NCBI RefSeq assembly: GCF_000174195.1
Contig: NZ_ACFY01000069.1
Span: 1 to 37,451, forward strand
DNA length: 37,451 nt
From: Roseburia inulinivorans DSM 16841
GTDB lineage: Bacteria; Bacillota; Clostridia; Lachnospirales; Lachnospiraceae
Direction of reading: 5' to 3'
Shown here: piece after piece, positions 26,118 to 33,336 of the stretch
Layout of the letters: each line of letters opens with the position of its first letter
How positions within the stretch are numbered: the first letter of the stretch is position 1
The notes under the pieces: generated by a model
The model's database searches: none
What the model saw: only the letters and a program-made list of their open reading frames with translations
Told to the model about the DNA's origin: nothing
Position numbers and translations under genes: made by a program

Positions 26118-27023
26118 TTACCTATCTCCAAACATGAACTCAATAACACTTAGCGCATTCAAAATCTGTATACATTCATATCTTTCAATGCTTCTATTCA
26201 TTCGACCATGCATTAACCAATTTCTATTCAAATATGGAGGTTCTATGCCATTTTCGAACTTGTATAGGCCATCTATAAATATCCTATTCAAATATGCTAT
26301 TAACGAAGGATACATTTCCAAAAAGTATATTTTCTTTGACATGAATCCTCGTTTTTCGGTAAGCTGTCTAAAATCCTCCGCCTTTTGATTCGCAAAGCCA
26401 TCATTAGAATATTTAACTCTGTAACTCATCCGTTGGTTCGGAAAATCTACTAATTCATTCACCCTATTATCAAGTAATGCAAGCAAGTACATAGCTGCAG
26501 TCATATAATCTTCATTTTCAAAAGCCTGCATACCATTCTTAAAATATAACTGTGTCTCGTCCGAAACGTACTTTTCCTGTAGCCCCTCTATAATCACATC
26601 AAGAATTACAATATCTTCTCCGTCAAAAAACTCTGCTACCTTTGCTTCCCCTTCACATAATAATTGTTCCCAATTCTTAATATCTGCAGGATTTGAATGC
26701 TCAGAAATAACCCAACCATTTTTTCCAAACTTTTCACTCCACTCAATTTCAGATCTATATTTTTCTTCAAATTCAGCTTCAGTTAAACCTTCAGTTTCTC
26801 TGACCTCTTGCTGATAATTTTTGAGTATTTCTGCCAACTTGAGAAGACCCGGCATATTGTTAAGTGAATTCTTCCATTCATTTAGTTTATCACTGAGTTC
26901 TTGAAATTTTGCTAATGCTTCCGGAGATATTGCTCTCGTAACATTTTTATATAATTCCTGCTGCTTCTTAGCTATCTCAAGTGCTTTCCTATATTCCTGT
27001 GAATTTTCAAAATCATTACTCAT
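26118..27023 (-). CDS. Protein with C-terminal HEPN-like RX4H motif, 301 aa
   Basis: The C-terminal RNWLMHG (R267, H272) fits the RX4-6H motif of HEPN ribonucleases, in the form often seen as RN..LHG in abortive-infection proteins; the helix after it (RYECIQILNALSVIEF) also fits. The N-terminal half is helical and charged (LTEAEFEEKYRSEIEW). The start ATG 27023 was chosen with GAGGATGAGAAG before it. Upstream in frame lies MAKGYFFAK, but that stretch belongs to repeat copy C and also appears before the gene at 25012, so it is not part of the protein. Co-transcribed with the HNH gene. Confidence 0.65.
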   Translation of the reverse strand: MSNDFENSQEYRKALEIAKKQQELYKNVTRAISPEALAKFQELSDKLNEWKNSLNNMPGLLKLAEILKNYQQEVRETEGLTEAEFEEKYRSEIEWSEKFGKNGWVISEHSNPADIKNWEQLLCEGEAKVAEFFDGEDIVILDVIIEGLQEKYVSDETQLYFKNGMQAFENEDYMTAAMYLLALLDNRVNELVDFPNQRMSYRVKYSNDGFANQKAEDFRQLTEKRGFMSKKIYFLEMYPSLIAYLNRIFIDGLYKFENGIEPPYLNRNWLMHGRMNRSIERYECIQILNALSVIEFMFGDR

Positions 27024-27051
27024 CTTCTCATCCTCATGACGTGAAATAACT

Positions 27052-27247
27052 TTTGCGAAAAAGTATCCTTTCGCCAAAATGTATATTTCCCGTTCTCCAA
27101 AGCTTATCCCCTGGGGTAAACCTCAGCTTATATCATCACTCTGCGGAAACAGAAACACACATCCATTTTTCTGCCGAAATTGCAAAAACCTTTGATTTAT
27201 TGGGCTTTTTTCGACAGAAGACAGACTGTTTCAACATGTGTCGATAG
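27052..27247. repeat. Intergenic repeat of cassette array, copy C
   Basis: Begins with TTTTGCGAAAAAGTATCC and TTTCGCCAAAATGTATAT and runs through GAAACAGAAACACACATCC, TTTGATTTATTGGGCTTT and CGACAGAAGACAGACTGT, as copy B does. The final CCTGAACTTT block is replaced by other sequence after about 27235. On the minus strand it leads into the HEPN gene. Confidence 0.7.
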
Positions 27248-27448
27248 GGTAATTGAGATGCACTTTCCAGAGTTTTCACTGTACTCTGGGAGCGAAAAAT
27301 GTTGCACTCTCTGATGAGACTACAAAAAATTGACATGATGCACTCTCTTATGTCCCTGCATAGAAAAAGATTGCATTGTATTTTAGATGTAAGCCAGATC
27401 AGCTTACGATTGACTCTGCTCTTTCTCTATGGTCCACTACTCATCCCT
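27248..27448. other. Gene-free gap with small repeated motif
   Basis: No open frame of interest. GCACTCTCT occurs at 27304-27312 and again about 35 bp later, possibly the footprint of a lost insertion; nothing else is seen. Confidence 0.3.
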
Positions 27449-27571
27449 TGATGATAACTTCTAAGATATTGTACCATAGATTGTTTATTTGGGAAATTAC
27501 TTCCCGATAAAAATGGGCAGAAGAAAACCTCCAAATCTGTTGGGGACTTGGAGGCTTGATTCCGACCATTT
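27449..27571 (-). repeat. Terminator-bearing repeat, copy 2
   Basis: Matches copy 1 over about 121 bp. CCTCCAA (27528-27534) pairs with TTGGAGG (27548-27554), with a T-rich tail on the minus strand, and GGGAA (27491-27495) with TTCCC (27501-27505). It starts at the stop codon of the PIN-like gene. Confidence 0.8.
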
Positions 27572-28640
27572 ACTGTTCATTTTGGATTTTTTCAATTAAT
27601 CTCAAATTCTCCGGTTTAACAGTTCCTATAAAATTCTTCATTCTTGTGTCAAATGAGAGAACATATGACGATGCATCTATTAAAACACACGCATTCTTGG
27701 TTTTATCTATATGATCTAGGCATCCAACACAAAGCATATCAAAAATATCATTCTTGTCTAACTTTTTTCCTCTTTCAAACCATGATGTAAACATTACATC
27801 CCGAAGATATCTTCTCTGTGTAGCAGAATATTTTCCTTTTTTAAACATCTCTGACACTTTTACTTTCGCTATATCTAGGAAATGTTGGTCTGTTGCCAAG
27901 GTATCTACTATACACGGCATTGTTCCCGTATTTCCATCCAAACCACTTTCAATACTTTTTTGATATGTCTGCTGTACAATACTTATAATATCCTCCTTGT
28001 CCTGTTTGCAAGCAACACATCCTTGAATAATAATATTAGTAAGCACACATGCTTCATTCAATTCTTGGATATAAAAATCCTTGAGTACTTTTTTCTCTTT
28101 GTTTTCATCATACCCTGACTGCAGTTCTACTTTAATTCTTTCCTCTAATAAATTTTGATATTCCTTATATGCAACTCTTCCAATATACCCCAATATAGCA
28201 TCTTTGTTTTTTTGTGACAGTCCATCTGTCATCTCTAATTTGTAATGAGCATATAAATCTTTTGTAATTTCAAAAAATAAAAGTGTGAATTTACTCTCAA
28301 TTTGAATTTTGCTCTTTAATAATCTATCCGCATAATTTTTGAGAGCTGCTTGATCCATATATGCAACACTGGTAATTTCATCTTCACTCACAACATAGTC
28401 TGGAATATTATTAAAAAGTGGCAACCCCTTCGCATACCTAAACTCAAGTAAATTTTGTAACACTTTTGGATTATTTCTAAAGTGTGTCATTATCTCAATA
28501 TATACCGAAGTCGGAAGACTCTTTTCTCTCTGTTGTTCTAAATATTTTTTTAAACGTTCTTCGTCAACAGGTTCTGATGTCATTCCTAATTTGCTTCTTC
28601 CATAATATGAATAAAAGGCATTTGCATCCAAAAAAATCAT
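27570..28640 (-). CDS. PIN-like nuclease domain protein, 356 aa
   Basis: The N-terminus MIFLDANAFYSYYG has the first acidic residue of PIN ribonucleases (D5). Further candidate acids lie in YIEIMTHF (about 50-57) and, near the C-terminus, in NDIFDMLCVGCLDH and VLIDASSYVLSFDTRM, which fits the usual late catalytic D positions. PIN domains cut RNA in toxin-antitoxin systems and in some defence proteins. The protein is longer than a toxin (about 130), with a helical insert of about 220 residues. ATG 28640 was chosen because the domain begins there; an ATG at 28664 is in frame. No antitoxin gene is adjacent. The terminator-bearing repeat follows directly. Confidence 0.65.
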   Translation of the reverse strand: MIFLDANAFYSYYGRSKLGMTSEPVDEERLKKYLEQQREKSLPTSVYIEIMTHFRNNPKVLQNLLEFRYAKGLPLFNNIPDYVVSEDEITSVAYMDQAALKNYADRLLKSKIQIESKFTLLFFEITKDLYAHYKLEMTDGLSQKNKDAILGYIGRVAYKEYQNLLEERIKVELQSGYDENKEKKVLKDFYIQELNEACVLTNIIIQGCVACKQDKEDIISIVQQTYQKSIESGLDGNTGTMPCIVDTLATDQHFLDIAKVKVSEMFKKGKYSATQRRYLRDVMFTSWFERGKKLDKNDIFDMLCVGCLDHIDKTKNACVLIDASSYVLSFDTRMKNFIGTVKPENLRLIEKIQNEQ

Positions 28641-28764
28641 TTTTTCATCCTCTACTTGAATCATTTTTTACCAATAAACTAGTTTGTAATTTTTGTAACT
28701 TTTCATACATTATATCACATTTATTCTTTTCGCAAAAATTTTACACAGGACATATAAAGAGAAA

Positions 28765-28791
28765 CCTCCAAATCTATTATAGACTCGGAGG
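28765..28791 (-). terminator. Short relative of the repeat hairpin behind the Rpn gene
   Basis: CCTCC (28765-28769) pairs with GGAGG (28787-28791), with sequence around it (AACCTCCAAATCT, CTTGGTTCCAACC) resembling the repeat copies at 2.8 and 27.5 kb. It serves as terminator for the minus-strand gene ending at 28847. Confidence 0.65.
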
Positions 28792-28846
28792 CTTGGTTCC
28801 AACCATTTTATTCGCAGTAAACTGTTTTCCTGCTACTGTAAAAGAA

Positions 28847-29803
28847 CTATGCAAGTGCAGGTTCCTTCCCTGCAATAATCGCTTTCACTTCTTCTATATC
28901 CTTATCTGTGGCTGAGGCTATCTGCTCTGCTGTAAAACCATTCTTATACATTTTTATAATAAGTCCTGCTTCACCTTCCGCACGTCCAATCGCAATACCC
29001 TTTTCTTCAATTCCCTGACTCAAGTTACACATAACGCTCACATCCTTCCTGAAGTTCTCCTCAATAGGAATATCGTATTCATTTCCAATTATGTTTAGTT
29101 TTTCATCTATTGTAAGTTCCTGTGACAGCAACGCTCCTAACAGACGGTGCAGTTCATATGTCTCATCATGTTCCGGCAGATTCTTTGCCAGTCCAAGCAT
29201 TATGATATTCAGCAGATCAAGATTTCCCTTCCATTGATAGGAACCGATCAAATCTTCTTTTGTGAGATGCACATGGCTCATGCTGCTCTCTTCCATGTTC
29301 ATACATACCCAGATCGAATATACACGCTTAATGTCATCGTAGCTGGAATTCTCAAAATCACGTTCTTTTTGTGATGAGATCAGTCTGCTCACATAAAAGA
29401 TTGCCCGGTTTAAGATTTCGTATCCCTTCGGCTCATCTTTCTGTGCTTCCACATTTATGATGATCTGTGACAATCCGTCTCTCATACGCACATAAAAAAC
29501 GATATCAAATCTTACCAGACCTTCATTGATCTCTTCATTTTCTGTGTTGAAACCGACCAGTCTCTCACCATTTTTTTCGCTGGCTGCATTTGTGAGTCCA
29601 GGCTCTACCGGTACCGTACTGATATGTGGTGTTCCCTCAATGCAGTCGACCACATCCTTGGGATTCATGCCCTTAAACTCATCAACTGTTTTTACCAGTA
29701 TATGTGCCAGTATGCTTTTCTGTCCTAACAGACGCTTTGCACTCGTATCATACTGTGCTTTTGAATCTGTTGCTTTCACTGCATTTTTCAATTCTGTATT
29801 CAC
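28847..29803 (-). CDS. Rpn-family PD-(D/E)XK nuclease, 318 aa
   Basis: The protein belongs to the Rpn (recombination-promoting nuclease / putative transposase) type. RFDIVFYVRM gives the catalytic D, and IIINVEAQKDEPKG gives the E-x-Q/K pair; the N-terminal DTSAKRLLGQKSILAHIL is the usual opening of the family. The C-terminal GRAEGEAGLIIKMYKNGFTA is the amphipathic tail also found in relatives. Rpn proteins are DNA endonucleases that raise RecA-independent recombination and in some cases act in phage defence. The start is GTG 29803 with AAGGAGG seven nt upstream. Monocistronic, with its own hairpin. Confidence 0.85.
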   Translation of the reverse strand: MNTELKNAVKATDSKAQYDTSAKRLLGQKSILAHILVKTVDEFKGMNPKDVVDCIEGTPHISTVPVEPGLTNAASEKNGERLVGFNTENEEINEGLVRFDIVFYVRMRDGLSQIIINVEAQKDEPKGYEILNRAIFYVSRLISSQKERDFENSSYDDIKRVYSIWVCMNMEESSMSHVHLTKEDLIGSYQWKGNLDLLNIIMLGLAKNLPEHDETYELHRLLGALLSQELTIDEKLNIIGNEYDIPIEENFRKDVSVMCNLSQGIEEKGIAIGRAEGEAGLIIKMYKNGFTAEQIASATDKDIEEVKAIIAGKEPALA

Positions 29804-29929
29804 TGGCCTTCCTCCTTTTTGTAACAGATATAGTCATCCCCAAAAAGGCATCTGACCACACCTATATTATAACTTACCCATTTCTTTTATACAATCAATT
29901 TTTACATTTGGAAAATGAACATAAGAAAA

Positions 29930-29956
29930 ACTCCAAACCTGCCATAGACTCGGAGT
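29930..29956 (-). terminator. Short relative of the repeat hairpin behind the gene at 29975
   Basis: ACTCC (29930-29934) and GGAGT (29952-29956) with AGACTCGGAG-like flanks as in the other copies; T-rich tail on the minus strand. Confidence 0.6.
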
Positions 29957-29974
29957 CTTGATTCCATCCATTCT

Positions 29975-30568
29975 TCACATTGTCTGCACCTGTACATGTT
30001 GTTCCTGCTCCTCATGCTCCAAAGCATCCTGCTCCGGTACATGGTCTATATTTTTCGCTGCTTCCTGCACTTTTACCATATACCGGATTTTAATGCTGCT
30101 ATAATCAACCCCTGCCGGTTCCAGCACTTTTTTCTCTAACATGTTTAACATCGCCTCGGTGTCAAATTTCCCCTCAAAATAAAGTTCCTCATCCACCTTT
30201 ATCGGTACATCCATTTCTTCCGGTGAACTGCCAAGGATTGTCCTCCAGCGTCCGGCTACTTTTCCACACATTTCCATAAATCTTTCATGGATATCCGGCT
30301 GTTCATTACAGGTCTGCAAAATCCTTTGTGCCACCTTTCTCCATGTAGGTGTCTCTATCCATTCTCCCGGTGCGAACTGGACTGCCAGCGGTCTTTTCCC
30401 TTTCAGTTCTGCCGGGGACACTGTGATAAGGCTGCTTTCCCGGATCGTATCTTTCACACTTGTATGCACCTCGCCACTCCGATACATCTGGAGCAGTGCA
30501 TCACATTTCGTGTTTACAAGTTGTAACATTTCCTCCCTCAGTTCTTCTATCAGTTGCTCATAATTCAT
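29975..30568 (-). CDS. Conserved-looking protein of unknown function, 197 aa
   Basis: The N-terminal 50 residues are helical (LIEELREEMLQLVN); the middle has PGEWIETPTWRKVAQRIL and MCGKVAGRWRTILGSSPEEM, and the end is acidic with many glutamines and histidines. No transmembrane or catalytic motif is obvious. The WIETPTWRKVAQRIL segment looks like a DNA-binding or scaffold helix. ATG 30568 was chosen because GGAGGAG lies 8 nt upstream; a GTG seven codons earlier is unlikely. It sits alone between the Rpn gene and the recombinase trio. I do not recognise the family. Confidence 0.55.
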   Translation of the reverse strand: MNYEQLIEELREEMLQLVNTKCDALLQMYRSGEVHTSVKDTIRESSLITVSPAELKGKRPLAVQFAPGEWIETPTWRKVAQRILQTCNEQPDIHERFMEMCGKVAGRWRTILGSSPEEMDVPIKVDEELYFEGKFDTEAMLNMLEKKVLEPAGVDYSSIKIRYMVKVQEAAKNIDHVPEQDALEHEEQEQHVQVQTM

Positions 30569-30700
30569 ACGCTTTTCTCCTCCTGTCACACAATCTTGTG
30601 TTTCTTTCTTCTATATAATCTTTCTTCCGCTTATTTCCCTATTACACACTTTTCTATTCCTATTGTTCTGCACTTGTTTCCTATTTTTGTGCCAACAATA

Positions 30701-30726
30701 AAACGCCCGGATCATCGGGCATTTTA
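30701..30726 (-). terminator. Terminator of the recombinase operon
   Basis: GCCCG (30705-30709) and CGGGC (30716-30720), flanked by AAAA and TTTT on either side, close the minus-strand recombinase operon 70 nt after its last stop codon. Confidence 0.75.
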
Positions 30727-30789
30727 TTCTTACCATAAACTGGCAGGAACAACGTTTCCTATTTGCTTGCTGCCATTCCTGCCGCAGTC

Positions 30790-32424
30790 TTACTCATATC
30801 GAATCTCCTTTTCCATGACAATGCCTGACTGGAACTGTATCAGCAGCTTCTCGCTGGATTCCACTTTGATGGTCGAGATCAGCCGTCTGACAAGGTCATT
30901 GTCGAACTCCGGTATCTGGCAGGTGCTTGTGCTTAAGTAATGGTCAATATCTTGGATTCTCTGTTCATAGCTGTCAGCCATCCGTTTCTCGTTTCTGGCT
31001 GTTTTCTGTGCCTCTTTTAGGGCATTGATTTCCTCTGCTATGGTGCGGTAGCGTTCATCAAACTCCGGTGTGTAGGAGCCGGTCTTTGCATTCTCTGCGA
31101 TCAGTGCCACCATCTCTTCCTGCTTTTCTTTTATCTTTTCTTCGTATTCCTCAGACTCTTTTGCGGTGCTGTAGTTCCCGATGACATGGATGATGTTCTG
31201 CCGGAAGTTTTCCATAAATTCCATATCATCACTCGTGATCCTGTGGATGGCTTCCATCACTGCCCTGTTTAATGCGTTCTCTTCGAGTGTCTCGGATTCC
31301 CCACATTTCTTCACTCCGTTGGTCAGCCGGTTGCTGCATCTCCAGACCACTTTCTTTTTCCCGTTTCTCGCCCAGGTGACTCTCCGGTACTCCTGCCCGC
31401 ATTTTCCGCAGATCAGCATGCCGGTCAGTGCATAGGTGGAGGAATACCTGCTCCTCTGGTTCTTCTTCCGGGTGACAGCCGCCTTGCATAAGGATGCCCT
31501 GCGCATCATCTCTTCCTGTACCCTGTAGAACAGCTCCTTCGGTATGATCGCCTCATGGTCATCTTCCACATAATACTGCGGTACGATTCCAGTGTTCTTG
31601 ACTTTCTTTTTTGTCATGAAATCCACCGTATAGGTTTTCTGCAGTAATGCATCTCCCATGTATTTTTCATTGCGGAGCATTTTGTCTATTACCGTGGAAT
31701 GCCATTTGTCCTGCCCTGTGGCGGTCTTGATGCCCTGCTCTTCCAGATGCTTTGCGATCTTCCCGGTACTGTAGCCCTCCAGATAAAGCCGGAAAATCAG
31801 CTTTACGATCTCTGCCTCTTCGGGTACGATGACCAAGTCCCCGTCCTCGTTTTTGGTGTATCCCATGAACTTTGTGCAGTTTACGATGACCTTGCCTTTT
31901 TCAAATTTCCTCACGACTCCCCAGCGGATGTTCTCGCTGATGTTGCGGCTCTCTTCCTGCGCCAGACTGCTTAAGATGGTGATAAGGATTTCGCCTGTTC
32001 CCTCCAGTGTATTGATTCCCTCTTTCTCGAACACCACCGCCACGTTCTTTTCCTTCAGTTTTCGGATGGTCACCAGCGAGTCTACCGTGTTCCTCGCAAA
32101 CCTGCTGACCGACTTTGTAAGGATCATGTCGATTTTTCCTGCAAGGGCATCCTGTATCATGGCATTAAAGTCTGCCCTCTTTTTGGTGTTTGTTCCACTC
32201 TTTCCGTCATCCGCATAGATGCCGGCATTTTTCCAGTTTTCGTTTTCGGATATCTTGCTGGTATAATACTCCAACTGTGCCTCGTAGCTGCTGTCCTGCT
32301 CTTCCAGTTCCGTACTGACACGGCAGTAGGCAGCGACCTTCATTTTCTTCTCTGACAGTTTCACATTCCGGTCATACTGTACCTTGGCAGGTATCATGCT
32401 GATCTTTTTTGCTGTTTCTGCCAT
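30790..32424 (-). CDS. Large serine recombinase, 544 aa, third gene of trio
   Basis: The resolvase domain has the catalytic serine in AAYCRVSTE (S37), SRFARNTVDS (about 107-116), and the SSLAQEESRN helix. The recombinase domain starts at FMGYTKNEDG and includes MLRNEKYMGDALL. A zinc ribbon follows (CGKCGQEYRR and CSNRLTNGVKKC), then a long coiled coil (EEYEEKIKEKQEEM). This is the full arrangement of integrases that move large elements through att sites. AGGAGG eight nt before ATG 32424 and a 12-nt gap to the upstream gene show an operon. It resembles the protein at 9.9 kb, which lacks the long coiled coil. Confidence 0.95.
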   Translation of the reverse strand: MAETAKKISMIPAKVQYDRNVKLSEKKMKVAAYCRVSTELEEQDSSYEAQLEYYTSKISENENWKNAGIYADDGKSGTNTKKRADFNAMIQDALAGKIDMILTKSVSRFARNTVDSLVTIRKLKEKNVAVVFEKEGINTLEGTGEILITILSSLAQEESRNISENIRWGVVRKFEKGKVIVNCTKFMGYTKNEDGDLVIVPEEAEIVKLIFRLYLEGYSTGKIAKHLEEQGIKTATGQDKWHSTVIDKMLRNEKYMGDALLQKTYTVDFMTKKKVKNTGIVPQYYVEDDHEAIIPKELFYRVQEEMMRRASLCKAAVTRKKNQRSRYSSTYALTGMLICGKCGQEYRRVTWARNGKKKVVWRCSNRLTNGVKKCGESETLEENALNRAVMEAIHRITSDDMEFMENFRQNIIHVIGNYSTAKESEEYEEKIKEKQEEMVALIAENAKTGSYTPEFDERYRTIAEEINALKEAQKTARNEKRMADSYEQRIQDIDHYLSTSTCQIPEFDNDLVRRLISTIKVESSEKLLIQFQSGIVMEKEIRYE

Positions 32425-32436
32425 CTGCTCTCCCTC

Positions 32437-33336
32437 CTAATCCTTGTATCCGGCTGTGACACGGCTCCCATTGATAAACTCCACTTCTGCCATGTTTCCT
32501 CCATGCACCCAGATGCGTGCGATTATTTTTCTATATAAATTTTCATCAAATGTTTCCAGTTCCTTTTTTCCTGCAAGGATGTTTTTGATCTCCTCTGTCC
32601 GGAACTCCCCATCCCTGACCTCCAGCGTCCGGTATCGTTCCTCTGCCCTTTCATAGAGCAGTTTCATCAGGTCTGTCTCTGTGCGTTCCTGCTCTTCTTT
32701 CATGTGCTGCAGGTTCCGCTCCAGAACCCGGTACTGAGGGCTGAGCTTTTCCTCCTGCCTTTGTACCCGGAGCAGGCCTTTGTTTCGTATCACTGCATTG
32801 ATGGCTTCCACACACACCTGCTTTGCCTGCCCGTCTGTAATAAAACTGTTCCTGCAGTTTTTTGCTCTGCCAGTCACATAGTTCCTGCACTTCCACTTGG
32901 CAGTGCCGCCACGCTCTTTTTTGTGGTTCGGCTGGATATGGCTGCATACTGCCCCACATTCTGCACACCAGATGACACCTCCGAAGAGGATTCTCTCATC
33001 CCTGCCGGGTCTGTGGTCTGCCCTTCCAAGCTCTGCCCTCACCTTTTCCCGTCTGCGCTGGACTCTCTCAAACAGTTCTTCTCCTATGAGCTGCGGATAG
33101 TATTCTGTGCCAAGGTAGCTTGGGTTTTCCAGTATCCTGCCGATGGATGCATGGGTCCAGGACACTTTCCCTTTTGCATTGCATATGTTTCTCCCTTTCA
33201 GGTTCTGGGCAATCCTGCCTGCCGCCACCCCGCTGTCATAGTCTGTAAATATCTGTTCCACAATTTTTCTCTGCTCTTCGCAGATGGTGATTTTTCCATC
33301 CACAACTTTATAGCCGATTGGCATGTGCCACTGCAT
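32437..33336 (-). CDS. Recombinase-domain protein without resolvase domain, 299 aa, middle of trio
   Basis: The protein starts directly in the recombinase domain (MPIGYKVVDGKITI, then ILENPSYLGTEYY) with no catalytic serine domain, and continues with a zinc ribbon (CAECGAVCSHI, then KCRNYVTGRAKNC) and a charged coiled coil. It is not an interrupted version of a full gene: the start ATG 33336 has GGGGAGG eight nt upstream and overlaps the gene before it by 29 nt. It thus looks like a dedicated partner that binds DNA or modifies specificity. Similar catalytic-free genes occur between full recombinases in Firmicutes elements. Confidence 0.85.
   Translation of the reverse strand: MQWHMPIGYKVVDGKITICEEQRKIVEQIFTDYDSGVAAGRIAQNLKGRNICNAKGKVSWTHASIGRILENPSYLGTEYYPQLIGEELFERVQRRREKVRAELGRADHRPGRDERILFGGVIWCAECGAVCSHIQPNHKKERGGTAKWKCRNYVTGRAKNCRNSFITDGQAKQVCVEAINAVIRNKGLLRVQRQEEKLSPQYRVLERNLQHMKEEQERTETDLMKLLYERAEERYRTLEVRDGEFRTEEIKNILAGKKELETFDENLYRKIIARIWVHGGNMAEVEFINGSRVTAGYKD

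Noticed and set aside
32437..33336. Middle recombinase as a truncated pseudogene
   Set aside because: It has its own ribosome binding site and overlaps its neighbours tightly, with no leftover resolvase sequence upstream.
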